A stretch of DNA of 64,000 bases from Knoxdaviesia capensis (lineage: Eukaryota > Ascomycota > Sordariomycetes > Microascales > Gondwanamycetaceae). Below the pieces are notes generated by a model. It was not told where the DNA came from, made no database searches, and was given only the letters and a program-made list of their open reading frames with translations. Below are positions 22,174-33,790 of the stretch, piece by piece. Positions within the stretch are counted from its first letter, which is position 1. Every line of letters starts with the position of its first letter. The position numbers and the translations under genes are program-made. The stretch is taken from positions 1,730,151 through 1,794,150 of the forward strand of contig LNGK01000007.1 in NCBI GenBank assembly GCA_001510575.1, given 5' to 3'.

Positions 22174-22995
22174 ATGAAGGCCGCCGCTGCTCTCTTTGCC
22201 GTGCTTGCCGCCGGTATCGCTCCGGCTACTGGCCTGAGCCTCTTCTCCAGCAACGACAACGCCGTGTCGGCCGGAAACCCCAAGGTGCCCGGCCAGTCTC
22301 CTCTCGAGCTCTGCGATAAGCCTCACGATGAAGACATCCTCACCATCGAAAGCGTGGACCTGTATCCGAACCCCCCTCAAGCGTATGCTCTCTCTCTCTC
22401 TTTTGGTTTCCTCGACTGACGCAACACCTCCATCGGCCGTCTCCGCTCTCCACCCACATAGCTCTATAGTCATTTCACGGAGTACTAACGTTTCTCTCTC
22501 TGTGATCTTCTAGTGGCCAGGAACTCATCATCAAGGCGACCGGCCTTGTCAAGGAGCCGATCAAGGAAGGAGCCTATGTGCTGCTAGTCATTAAGTACGG
22601 CCTTGTCCGCCTCCTCCAGACGAAGGCCGACCTCTGCGAGCAGGTCAAGAACGTCGACATGGACTGCCCCATCGAGAAGGGTGTCCATGAGGTTGTCAAG
22701 AACGTCACCCTGCCCGCTCAGATTCCTCCTGTATGTCTCTCTCCCTCTCTCCCCCTTGCCTCTAACATCGCAGGTTGGCGGTTGGCCCCGCGAACCGCCG
22801 GTGTTACCACGGACACGAGAGGTCAACACAACACACACAACAACAACATGCTCACCATTCCGGTATCCGTACCACCACCTGCAGGGAAAATACACCGTCT
22901 CCGCCGATGTCTACACTGTCGACGATGAACCCGTCACCTGCCTCCAGGCCACCGTCGTTTTCAGCAAGCCCGATTTCCTCGGCTTCGAGTTGTAA
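22174..22995 (+). CDS. npc2: NPC2-type phosphatidylglycerol/phosphatidylinositol transfer protein
   Basis: Small secreted or vacuolar lipid-binding protein of the ML (MD-2-related lipid recognition) family; it binds sterols or phospholipids and shuttles them in the vacuole lumen or between membranes. Three exons, 22174-22382, 22514-22730 and 22885-22995, give 178 residues. Residues 1-20 form a signal peptide (MKAAAALFAVLAAGIAPATG). The mature domain has SPLELCDKP, DILTIESVDLYPNPPQ, GAYVLLVIKYGL, TKADLCEQVKNVDMDCPIEKG, and PPGKYTVSADVYTVDDEPVTCLQA, with the conserved cysteines. Intron 1 has a TACTAAC branch point and TAG acceptor. Intron 2 (154 nt) contains an earlier in-frame acceptor at 22773 that would add 37 codons; family length favours the later one. 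Confidence 0.92.
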
Positions 22996-23642
22996 AGTTC
23001 GGTCGTCGTCGTCTGCTTGTTCCGTTCCTGCGATTCTGTATATCTTGCGCGACTCTATTGTACTCTTCTTATCTCATTTTTTGAAGGTCGACTTCGTTGC
23101 ATATGCCACGGGCTCCGGGATATCCTTCGAGTTTCCCGTCCCTGTTTTGACTTGGCGGGTGTGATGAGCAGGAATCCGCTTTCCTCTCTACAGCTCGTGT
23201 TCTTCCATTGGTGCCGTGGTTGTTTCGGGTCTTATCTGTTCTTTCGGGTCTTTGGGTTTTTTCATGTTTAAGGATGCAGTATGTTCAAGTCCGCCGGTTC
23301 ATGTCTATTTCAACCACCTAGTTTGTTTTTGCTACTCTTTGGGTTATCTTGCTATTGGCCATTTTTTTCTTTTTGGTTCTCATCTTTTCATGCAGGAGAG
23401 CATGGACGCCTCTGGCCATTTTACGTGCAGTCAGTTGGATCATGTTGGCTTGAATTCCATAGATTGTAGTATATATATATACTATCCCCAGCCGAGGAGA
23501 ATAAAATCTTCCCGCCATGGAAAAGAAGGCCTCGTGACGATACCCAACGAAGACAAAAACAAGTAATGCGTGAACACCAGGCAAAATCCCGCACGTAAAC
23601 CAGGCACATGAACCCCACCCCCCCTTCGAGGACTTGCTGCGT
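22996..23642. other. Convergent 3' spacer NPC2/VMA7
   Basis: T-rich 3' flank of NPC2 running into the VMA7 3' end. It contains an 18-bp TA-rich palindrome at 23467-23484 (TAGT, TA repeats, ACTA). Short frames only. Confidence 0.6.
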
Positions 23643-24302
23643 CTATTCTCCAAACAGGCGTCTCACTCTTCTCAAAACACTGTCCTTCTCGGGGTCGTAA
23701 GGGTGGTCTTTGCTGGGGATTTCGAGCACCGTTGGGAACGCCGCTGTGTAGGTATCGATCCTGTGTCGTATCCGGTCGGCAACCTGAGCAAACGGGGACG
23801 GTGGAAGAATTAGCTCATCCGAATCGGCAGTGTCTAGAGACTTCATCTCCTCGAAAACAGCGGAGTTGGCGGGCTGCTTACATGCTGGTTGATCAGGATA
23901 ATGCCGATATCCTTCCGCTCAACGGTGAAACGCTCAAAGGCTTCCTCGATGGAAGCGTTGTTGGTCTTTGCGTCGACCACGAGGAAGTTCTTCTGGGCAT
24001 CGGCGCCGGAGGAAACGTGCTACACGGTGGGCCCGCAAGATGTCAGCGTTAGCCATCACACACACCCCAGCACCGCTCTCCTCCACATATCTTCTTCAAG
24101 TTCCGTCTCAGAGAGTGTTGACTTACACCGATACCTGCCAGGAGCAAGCCCGTAACGGAGTCCTATGAAGCGGCCACAAGTTAGCTGTGGACTGTCCTGC
24201 AGTGGTTTCCAGGCAGCAAAACAAAGATCACAACAAGATACGAACCTCGTCACCAATGACAGCCAGGAACTGCCGGTCCTTGTAATCTGATTGCATAGCC
24301 AT
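23643..24302 (-). CDS. vma7: V-type proton ATPase subunit F
   Basis: Subunit F of the V1 sector, part of the central rotor stalk of the vacuolar proton pump. Four exons on the minus strand, 24246-24302, 24127-24162, 23882-24019 and 23643-23783, give 123 residues, the normal length. The protein begins [19 protein letters not shown], continues [51 protein letters not shown], and ends [15 protein letters not shown], all family signatures. Intron 1 uses a less common donor GTTCGT but has an AGCTAACTT branch site. All three introns fall between codons. The start codon lies 451 bp from the divergent NUR1 start. Confidence 0.96.
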
Positions 24303-24753
24303 GGCTGTTGAGGTTTGTTGTTGAAAAAACAAACAAACAACGAATAGGGATGATAAGAGGGGAGTCTAGAAACCACACGAGCGGTTTTGAGAGTTTGCGC
24401 AATTAAGCTCTGTTAGTATTTCCTGCGTCCCTCACCTTTGTTTGGCTCTATCTTTATCGAAAAGTGGGGAACTGAGGTGCGGCTATTTATTGGGTTGATT
24501 TAGTGTGGTCAGCTGGCTCCAGCTGCCAGCATCTGCCTGCCTGAGCCCGGATTTTTCTGCTACAGTAGCATCGTCAAATGAACAGAAAAAGCAAACACCA
24601 ACAATCATCCAGCTTCATTGTCCTCCTGTCTAGCTCTCCACAGCTTCCACAGCTTTTCCAACAGAAACCTCCATCTTCAGCAACCTGTCGAGCTCTGACC
24701 AGCTCACAACACCCAGCTCTCCACCCATATCCTCTACACCCAGATTCTCCGCA
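24303..24753. promoter_or_regulatory. Shared divergent promoter VMA7/NUR1
   Basis: Head-to-head start codons separated by 451 bp, so both promoters must lie here. I saw no clear TATA box. The region near the VMA7 start holds A- and C-rich repeats of AAACA type. Confidence 0.5.
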
Positions 24754-26353
24754 ATGCCTCCCCGGCGAATAGTCCGGCAGCGGCCGTTGACCGAGCGCAT
24801 CGCGTCGTACCTGAACCCCATGGACTTTCTCCTCTGGGCGTCGGAGGAGCTTGAAACCCGCGAATGGAACACCTCCGCCGTGGGTACCCGCGTGGGCCTC
24901 TCGCTCAGCTTCATTTTCCTGCTCGCCCGCGCCAACCTACGGCAGCCTGAGCCGTTTGACGATATATTCGGCGACGATTCCCAATCAGCCTCCATCAAGT
25001 ACCTGGTACGTGGTTCTCCCCCCCATGAGTTTTGAAACCACAGCTCTAATATGTTCTTTGCTGTGACTGCCATAGATCCACACCGTCGTCTGGGTGCTTT
25101 CGGCAGCATCCGTGTGGAACGCCTTCTACACATTCAACTGCACCCGCCAGTACCGGCTCTTCGAGGCCGACGTCGAGCAGCCGCTTGACACGCCGTCGGC
25201 GCGCCGCGTGCGCGTGCAGACCAACCCGATGCCGGGCCCGCTCCGCCAGGTGGCCGACATCATCAACCGCAACAAGCCCGACGCGCGCGCCCACCCCAGC
25301 CGCACGCTCGACGTGTGGGAGCTGGCCGTGTGGGACCCGCCGCCAATGTTCCTGCAGCTGTTCTGCCTGTTCAGCCCCGGCCACGTGCTCGTGTACATGC
25401 TGTTCCTGCCCATCCAGCGCGTCGACCCGCAGCCCAGCGTCACCGTGGTTACATGCCTCGTGCTGCAGGTCATCCTGTCGTCGCAGATGCTGCTGCTCGT
25501 CAGCCGCCACACCCGCCTCGCCAAGGACACCGCCATCATCAACCGCCAGGTCATGCACGAGTACAACACCAAGTTCGTGCAGCCACGCATGCACCCCATT
25601 GTTCGCGACGCGGCAACCCAGGTCTCTGTGAGCGGCAGCGCCGAGACCCCCAAAGTCAAGATCTCCGTGCAGACCGGCACGCCGACCACGCTGCTGCGCC
25701 GCGGATTCCAGACCAACGCCAACCCCAACTACTCGCGCATTATTGATCCCGACGGCACTGGCGGCTCGGTACCGTTGTCCTCGACGAATATCCTCAGTCC
25801 GCGCATGTTCTCGGCCGGTACCCCGCAGCAAAGCACCGACGCGGGCACCGCCGCCGCAGCCTCCGCCTCCCGGCCCACAAACCCGTTCGCACACACCACC
25901 CCATCATCCCGCTCAGTCCGCGAGAGCCTCGCCGCCTCTGTCGCCGCCACGCAGACCCCCCTCCTATACAAATCAACCGGGACTGTCGCACCAGACTCTG
26001 CTGCATCCGCCAGGGGCGCCACGCCCAAGCCCAAAGCCTCGCACACGCCTGGCTCAACCAAGCTCGGAGGCTTCCTCGGCGCCTTCACGCACGTCAACTC
26101 GCCGCTGAAGAAAGCCGCTAGTCTCGACGATCTCCACGAGCCGATGTCGGCGCCGCGCAACAACCGCGAGATGGCCGCGTGGGAGCAGCGCCAGGACGCA
26201 CTCCGCCGCCAAAGCAGCCCGACCAAACTCAACCGCAACAGCGCCGCCATCGAAGGCGCACCAGCGGAAACGGACGGCCAGCCTCAGCAGCAGAAACCGA
26301 CCAATAGATTCAACCGCCAGCTCTACGAGCGGTATCCATCTCGTATCTGGTAG
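24754..26353 (+). CDS. nur1: Nuclear rim protein 1 (NUR1/Mug154 family)
   Basis: Inner nuclear membrane protein. In yeast Nur1 works with Heh1/Lem2 to tether rDNA and telomeric chromatin at the nuclear periphery; that role is inferred here. Exons 24754-25005 and 25076-26353, joined by a 70-nt intron, give 509 residues. Conserved features are the N-terminal RPLTERIASYLNPMDFLLWASEELETREW and NPMPGPLRQVADIINRNKPDAR (134-155). Four membrane segments fall at about 44-60, 86-104, 175-197 and 205-226. The C-terminal 270 residues are Ser-, Thr- and Pro-rich and disordered, ending in a basic motif (FNRQLYERYPSRIW). The start codon is the first ATG after a CT-rich leader. Confidence 0.88.
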
Positions 26354-26680
26354 TATCTTTCATAGCAATGCCTTCTTCTTTCCTTAGCTTTTTTAACTTA
26401 CCCATGTAATTCTTAATGTTTTCTTGTTTCCTTCAGTCTGTGCTGTTCCCTCTATGCCGGAGTCCTGTTATTGTTTTGTTTAATGGAGTAAGGGAGTCTA
26501 GGAGAGCAGGAAAATATGTTTCTTTTTTTTTTTTACCAGGCTCATTAGCCATGTATCCGCCCAGTCAGTTCATTATATGCAATTTAGAATTCTTGGCTTC
26601 CAGTTAGTGTTGACTCTTTACGTGACGAGACAGAAGTTGTCGGGGTGGCATGTGCACGCTGCAAGTCTTCAGGAATATAT

Positions 26681-26693
26681 AACCCTAACCCTA
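26681..26693. repeat. Interstitial telomere-like repeat
   Basis: AACCCTAACCCTA, nearly two units of the fungal telomere repeat (CCCTAA)n. It lies about 330 bp downstream of the NUR1 stop. Confidence 0.8.
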
Positions 26694-26944
26694 CTGACTT
26701 AGACTATCGTGACTTCGTGTTAGTGGTTCATCTCACAATAATCAGATCAAATAGGCCCCTCTTGCCTTGGATTTAGCAGTTCAATAGCCATCTTAACAGT
26801 GTATGACCTTGGCCGTTGACTCATTAGTGGCCCGTGAGAGTACAACTCGGAAAGTTGAAGAAGTAGCAAAGATAAATATGACGGGAAGGTGCAGTGTACT
26901 CTGGGTCAAGTGAGCCCGTGCCACGTACCCAATCCATATATCAG

Positions 26945-27131
26945 TAGGTACCTAGTGTATTCATAATACACCTGGTATATACCTAGGGGGGTACTTGTGT
27001 TCAAGTGTCCTAAGCTCTTTCAACTTCCTACTAAATCCAGGCATTTAGTAGTTGAAGCCTGATCTTATCTTCTTTCCTATCACAAGATAGCTTCCATTGT
27101 TACCCAAAAGGTTTATAGCATTTATAAACCT
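26945..27131. repeat. Cluster of palindromes and stem-loops
   Basis: Within 187 bp: TAGGTACCTA (26945-26954); GTGTATT-cat-AATACAC (26955-26971); GGTATATACC (26974-26983); CCTAGG (26982-26987); a hairpin with arms CTACTAAAT (27028-27036) and ATTTAGTAG (27043-27051), extended by TTCAA (27019-27023) and TTGAA (27052-27056) with a 4-nt bulge; CTATC-acaa-GATAG (27077-27090); and AGGTTTATA-gcatt-TATAAACCT (27109-27131). The function is unknown. It ends 101 nt before the next start codon. Confidence 0.85.
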
Positions 27132-27232
27132 CCTGAAAGCCGTCTCACAAACCTTCATATGGTGTGCTCATTGTCACACTGCCTTAGTTCCCTCATTTTC
27201 CTATATCAGAAGCAAAGCATCTCTTACAAACA

Positions 27233-30200
27233 ATGGATCCAAACAGAGAAAGCTCTGAGAGATGCTCTCCTCCCTCTCTTGCAATACAGTCTCTTAGACT
27301 TGTCCCCACCTCACCCTCACGGAAGAGAAAAACATACCCCAAGACTCCAATGAAAACAATAGAAAAAGCTCCAATCAGAGCAGTTACAAGCCCGTCACAT
27401 AACAAATCCCCAACAAATCAAAACAAGAAGTCTGTTTCGCTGCCCTGGTCTGGCTTTCTCAAAACAATTCTTCCCAAAAACAGACCAGAGAGAGGAGGCA
27501 CTCAACGTGAACACGGCTACTGGGAATCAGTTGCTTCTCCTCAACAGCAACCTCCGACTCACACCGTCAACAACGAAACGACTTTCCTCCACGTCCCGAC
27601 TTTGCCTCCCCGCGTGTCAAGTTCCGGCCCACGAAGCGCTTCTCACGGTCCGGCTCCGCCCGGAGACTTATTGTCTCCACTCGACGCCTTGACCAGCCCG
27701 AAGCACAGCCGAAGCACGTCGTATACCGGTTCACCGAGTCGAAAGAGCCCGGAATCGCCTAAACACACTGGAACCCCAACCAAGGCCATCAGGCCGTGTG
27801 GAAGCGTGACACCAAGCCCGGGATCCCCATCTCCACGACGGAAACCTATCAACAGCCGATTGGATCCGTCGAAGGTTGAAAAGATTGCTGGTCCTGCTGG
27901 TGTGCCCCCAATTCTTGTAAAAGAGCCGTCAACGACTATTGGATCGCCCCAGAGGCATCCTCTTCCGACTCGTCGATCGTCGAAGCTACCGAACTCAGAC
28001 TATCGTCAGCCGTCTCCTACTCCGGGAGGAACGATCGCAGAAGACGACGGAACCGACAGTGACGGGAGTGCGAGTTCGTCATCTACAATCAATATACACC
28101 GCCAACCACAGCCGGAGCTATCCCCAACTGGCCAGACGGGCCCTAGCAAAGCCGGCCTCGACAAACGCCAGCTCCGTGAAATCGGCGACTACCTTGGTGT
28201 ACAGGGCGTCAATCCACGCACAGGGACGCTGGACACCGAGACGACAAGCAGCAGCGGCTCAGGGATACTCCTGGGCGTTCGTACGAGAGAATATTTGGGC
28301 GGTCTGCAACAGATTGAGGCAGAGGCCAGACAGGCGTTTCTCGAAGCGCGGAGGGTCAGCCAGGCAGAAGCAGCAGCGGTGTATGCCAGAAAGCGCGAGC
28401 AGAAGGCAGCCGAGCAGACTGAACGTCGTGAAGTGGAACGTGAACTGCGAACGGTTCAGTGGAGAAAAGATTCAAGGCAGTGGTCTTCTGTGGTGGTGGC
28501 CTCATCTGGTGTAGACAGATCTGGAAGTTCTGGTGAGTTGTAAAATCTGTTCGTTATTTTTTGGTTGTTTACTTGTTTTTGGGGCTATTGGCCCACAACA
28601 TAATTTTTTTTTCTTCCTCTTGGTTTTATGTATTCCGATTGCTGTTGGCATGTTGCTATTTCATGATCTATTATTTTTTATCCTCTTCTTTGTCTTCTTT
28701 GCATTCCTGCCCCTTTCAAACCCAATTTCTGGTCTTTGTTGTTGGCCCGTTTTTGATGATTGATGATTTCTCCCTTGCAGATCCTGTCTTAGGCACCGAC
28801 AAGATGGATCCCGACAACCGATCCCGTATTCCGGCAGAAGAGGGCGAATCATCCCAAGAGGATTTGATTCAGCTTTACTCCCCGGATAAAAAAGCACCAC
28901 CCACAAGTCTGCAGGCTCCCGAGTCACAACAGAACTTTTCCCCTCCAGAAAATCCCCCCATGGCAACCATGATGATACAAACGCAAGCTCAGAAGCCGGC
29001 GGCTCCGGGCCAGAGACTCACTTCGTTGGGAACGCGAGAACTTCTCGAGAACGGAATCATATTCGACTCCAACCCGAAAGCTCCTCCAGGTCGACAAGTG
29101 CTGTCTGACGAGGACGATAGCGAATGGCAGCGCTCTCCGGATGAACAGTCACAACTCACTGTAGCCAAACGCCATTCCCGTCTCCAGCCTGCCCGTTCGA
29201 TGTCTTTTTTATCGAACCGGGCGCTGGCGCCGGACAGAGCGAGCCAGCCTCAGTCCCCGACTCTGTCATCCCGCCACAGCAGCTGGATGCTGAACAACAC
29301 GGCGTCGCTGATCGATCTCGACGAAAACGCAGAGATGGCAGCCTCGCCTCTCGCGCCACTCGGAAGCACCTCAAGCCGATGGACCTCAGGTCCTCCGACG
29401 ATGAAGGAGACGCAGGACCACCACGTGTTGGGCCTAACCACAGCCCGACGTCTTTCGCAGGTCGCCAACTTTCCCTCTATGATAGTAGACGGGCTCACCA
29501 GCAAGGGGGGCGATCTGGGAGAGGAGAACAACAACACCGTTATGTTCCAACCCAGACCCGACCCCCAATATCCCCCTCTGATGGACTCCGATGGTACACG
29601 GAGACCGAGCGCGGCCAGCGCCAGACAGTGGCACAACCGGTGCCGAACGTTGGGCAGCCTGGAGCAGAAGCTCGCGATGGCAGCCACGGACACTGGAAAG
29701 GACAAGAAGTGGTTCGAGAAGCCTCCGGTGATCGCCCAGCGCAGATATGCGTCCATACACACCACCACCACTACTGGATCGCGCCACGGCGAAATCGAGG
29801 ACGAGACTGGCGCGATGATGGAGTCCATGAGGAAGGAGCCGGCGTTGGTGTCTTTGAAGCCGGACACCACCAGCGTCACCACGAAGCCGACCACATCACC
29901 GACGAGCGCGAAGCTCTGGAGAGGCACGCGACAGAGAGAGCTGCATGTCAGCGGACTAGCAGCTGGCATATTCTCGAGCCCAAACAGTGATGGGGACCTG
30001 ATTGGCGTGGACTCCCCCACCCCGGTGGTTTCTCACTATCTGCCGCACGAGACGCCTCAGCCCCTACTCTACAGTCCGTCTCTCCCCCGCGGCCACGAGC
30101 TGTCCTTTGAAAATATGAACGATGAGGACGATGTCGGAACGGTGGTCTACCAAACCCCGATGGCGTCCCCTGAGGCTCCCCTCGCCATTATGTCGCAGTC

Positions 30201-30816
30201 TCCCCCGGCGACCGGGCGGGACGATATCGGCATCATGCCGCAGGTGCCGTTTGGCGATGGCCCGTTGGGTATTCTGCGTATGATTGCGGATGAGGCCATC
30301 ATGGGCGCCATCCGGATGCTGGCCGAGGCGGGATACGAGCGGGCGAGTCACTGGGAGGAAGAGCTCGAGGCGTGGGGTCGGGTGCATCGTCGAATCAGCG
30401 GCAACGTTCGCGCCACGACTGATACCGACAGCGCGCCGACCTTGGTGCCAAGCCCTACCAGCCCCAGCGACGCCGGGTCTCCGGGCTCTGTCGCCTCTGT
30501 CATCGACAACCCCCTCGTTTCGTCGGCATCCCCCACGGCGGCGTGGTCCTGGTCGCGGAACACTGGCTGGGTGCTCTCCCGCGAGGCGTTCGGCGTGCTG
30601 TCCGACCTGTTCTGGTGGTACGTGCGGTTCACACGGCCGGTGTTCCCGGGCGGTGCGACGCCGCGGGCCGAGCAGGACGAGATGACGCTGGTGGAAGCGG
30701 TGCGCCGGCTATTGGCGAGTATCGGCGTGGGAGTGGCGTTGTCGGCGCTGTGGTTTGTGGGGGCAATTGTGCACTCCTGGATTCGGCTGATTGAGTATGA
30801 CTTCTGGAATAATTAA
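27233..30816 (+). CDS. Unrecognised 1111-residue protein with C-terminal membrane segment
   Basis: I do not recognise the family. Two exons, 27233-28532 and 28781-30816, are joined by a 248-nt GTGAGT...CAG intron that keeps one continuous frame across a split Asp codon. Residues 1-340 are basic, Ser- and Pro-rich and disordered, with LPWSGFLKTILPKNRPE near 70-86. An Ala-, Arg- and Glu-rich coiled coil follows at about 355-425 (QIEAEARQAFLEARRVSQ). The second exon is mostly disordered. Near the C terminus lie a helix GILRMIADEAIMGAIRMLAE, a conserved-looking WVLSREAFGVLSDLFWWYVRF, and a membrane segment VGVALSALWFVGAIVHSWI followed by about 10 residues. This suggests a tail-anchored protein facing the cytosol or nucleoplasm. 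Two separate genes are possible but less likely. Confidence 0.7.
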
Positions 30817-33790
30817 GTTCACGATGCTAGGCTATTTCTTTTGTATTATGGTTTTAGGGGGGGACCGGTATTAGAGGTTAAGTGTGGAAGAGCATTTCCG
30901 GGCTCCTTTCTTTTCTCTCTTCGGCGTTTTCTCCTTTTTTTTCATGCCTTTTTTTTCTTCTTTTTTCTTCTTTCCCTTTGCCTTTGTCCGCCTCCATATT
31001 TCTTTTGTCTTTGCTTGTGTTTGCTAAAAGTATGAATTACTTGAGGGCTGGTTCTGGTTAAAGAAGTGCATTTCTTTCGGTTGGGGTGGATGTGCTAGGG
31101 GCCTATTCATTACAAGGAGTGAGAGGGTTATTACACGGTATACTTAGTTAGATAGGAGTTTGAATTAAGACATTGCTTTGTACTATCAAAAGCATCATCA
31201 TCACACTACTGGCTACTCTGCTTTCCGATCCTTTCCCTTTTCTGGTGATGAATTTATGCAGATGTTGTCTCGCCAGTATTTGGAGAAGTGGCGGAAATAG
31301 CAGCCGCTTGCCGGAGTCTCCGAGGGCCCCCCACATAAGCGGGGCCATGCGGCGCCGGCACCGGAGAAGAGGGACATGCACGCCCCTTTCAGAATGCCGA
31401 TTCGGGGCCACGAAGGCCATGCCCCCCAAGCTGAGCGACCCAAAGCTCAACAGTCACAGTCACACAGGTCGCAACGGATCATGTGATGATCCCCCCCCCC
31501 CTTCCCGGGCCCCAGCTCCACACTGTTGTTCCCTTGGCTGGTGGTACAGACGAGGTGTGTTCCGGTGGTCCTTTCTTGCCACTTTGACACCTTTCCCCCC
31601 CTAACCCGACACTCTCGAACAATCTCCACGCGCCGAGGTCGAAGACACAGAACAGAGTCAACAGCGCTTACCGTCGGAAGTCCTTCGGAGCGGTCGGGAT
31701 GTGAGGTGCCTCTATGAGACGGTCCCGCATGGTCTTTCGTGGGTATACAGGACCTCAGTGTCTGGCGAAGTGCTGTTGTTGGGTTCAGATCTGGTGATGA
31801 TGATTGCCGTGTTCACCTTTCGAGGGGATTTTGCGTATAGCCGGTCCCGCGTGATAACGCCGGCGGGATGATGGTTGTTCCCGTTTAGGCCCAAGGGTTT
31901 GCGCCTGAGAGAGCAGGTCTTGCACAAAACGAGACCAGGGGCCGACTCCGGAGCAGTTCCCCGGCGTCGGATGGACGAGGTTCGCGTGCGATCGGACAGC
32001 ACCATGGGCGACCAACTGAATGTGCGGCCGCTGGAAAGTAGGTGCTGAGGGTGCTGGAACCCCCCCGGTATTTCAGGCCTATTCAGGGCCCAAAGGACAC
32101 CCACCCCCGCCCCCCAAGTCACTGAATTTCAATCTTGACCAGGGGCCCCGTTTTACAGCCAATTGACGGCCGGCATTTGAAATCCAACAGGCGCTGCATA
32201 CCCCGCGTCCGCAAAGTTTCTCACGTCTTGGGTTTCTTTTTTGCGGTTTTGTCATTTTTGGATCCCCCCTCCATGCTTCTGGGGGTGCGCCCGCTAACTC
32301 CGATTATCGGCGGGCTATTTCGTCGTCTTCTTTTTTTTTTTTAGGCTGTCCGGCATTGGCCTCCAGGAAGCGCAGAAACTTGGTGGGGGGTGCTTTTTTG
32401 AGGCCGGATGCAATGGATGAGTGTGATGGACAGAAGCACCGAGGCTCTGGGTTTGCTGCGTGCTGTCGAGACGGTTAAAGTTCCGATATGGGAGTCTCCG
32501 GAGAGACAGAGAGAGAAAGCTGTTCTCTCGTCTTCCACCAGTAATTCGTTAAAGCCCTATCTCTTTGGCGGGGGCTGAGAAAAAAAAACACCAAGATAGC
32601 TAGGAATCGACCTGTCAGATGCCGGTTCACCGAAGCCGGCCTGCGCTGGCCCAGTGAGGGGCCCAGTGAGTGGCCCAGTTCAAAGTCGACGACTCTTGAT
32701 GAATACTGGAATATTGCCGCCGTTACTCACTCCTCCAACTCAAAGCACTTAATGCCAATGGGAAAGCCAATGCTGGAGTCACGAATATGCAGCGTAATTG
32801 TGTCTTGGTGACTGACAGAAGCGACGACCGACCTCGCAACTCGCAACCTTCCTTCCCCAGACGCGTGTCTTAGTAGCTAGCCACACACCCCCTTGGACCT
32901 CCTGCCAAAATTTCCCCCACACTGAGGACTTCCGCTCTCGTATCATGGGCCCGACGATGACCACCGCTCCTTCCATGTTTCCCTTCATCGTTGCTTCCCT
33001 TTTTCTCGTTCCTGCCCGGTGTTATGAGTGAGCGTGACTCCGGTTCTGTTCCGTCTGCTTCTAACGGGTTCTCCTGGATTATCTAATAATGCCCATGATT
33101 CACGGCCATTGATCTGCCGAGATCATGACTGTCCTTGGGTCTTTCCAGTCATTCTCCGACTTCAAATCTTCCCGCTCTTCTTCTTATCTCGCCAGCTTCT
33201 TTGTTTTCCCTCACCGGTTCGTCGTCTATAAATACCCGCTGGCAGCCTCATAAAGTGCAGCTCCATTCCCGCCTTGAAATTCCGTCTGGTGCGTATCTTC
33301 TTGCCCCCACCTCCCCAATCATCCTGTTCATACATGTTCTCAGCACGGTCTTATCTCCCGCCAAAAAAACACTCCCTAGCCACACCCCCCCGTAGCTGCA
33401 TATCCACATCAACCCAAAAAGTCTTGCATCCTGCAGTCCGAACCCGGACCTCACCACTCGTACTATATTTCCACTTCAGTTTTTCTTCTCTCAGGCCACA
33501 CGCATTTTTTCCTCACTCTTATTCCTTTTGGCTTTGTTTTTTTGTTGCTAACACATAATACACATCTTCCTCGTTGTTGAGTCTTTTTGTCCTCTCATCA
33601 GGACTGCGATCAAATACCTTCTCTTTTTTCAATTCTTGCGTCTCTTGATCCTAAACACAGGATATCCATTGTCCAAACAAACTCCTCCCTCTTCGACCCA
33701 TTTCACCGTCTCCATTTTCATCTGCCGGAATACTCCCGTTCACACCTTTTCTTGAATCTCCACGCCTCTCCTCCATCCATAACCTTCACA
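30817..33790. other. Spacer upstream of LEU1
   Basis: About 3 kb. It is T-rich just after the orphan gene, then mixed. A minus-strand open frame at 31712-32122 (136 codons) lacks any recognisable motif. A TATA box lies at 33227, and CT-rich leader sequence fills 33290-33790. I did not find a perfect CCGGnnnnCCGG Leu3-type site. Confidence 0.5.
33227..33234 (+). promoter_or_regulatory. LEU1 TATA box candidate
   Basis: TATAAATA lies 557 bp before the LEU1 ATG and is followed by a long pyrimidine-rich leader. This is the only strong TATA motif in the spacer. Confidence 0.45.

Larger units (their letters stand above)
26354..27232. other. AT-rich, palindrome-rich spacer
   Basis: Spacer between NUR1 and the orphan gene at 27233. 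It contains an interstitial telomere-like repeat at 26681 and a dense series of palindromes and hairpins at 26945-27131. No protein frame is supported. Confidence 0.6.

Noticed and set aside
28533..28780. Two separate genes at 27233 and 28561
   Set aside because: A GTGAGT donor and TTGCAG acceptor join the two frames exactly. The start of the second frame within the intron reads as T-rich non-coding sequence.
32620..32645. Possible Leu3-type site upstream of LEU1
   Set aside because: CCGG occurs twice around TTCACCGAAG but the spacing does not fit CCGGnnnnCCGG.
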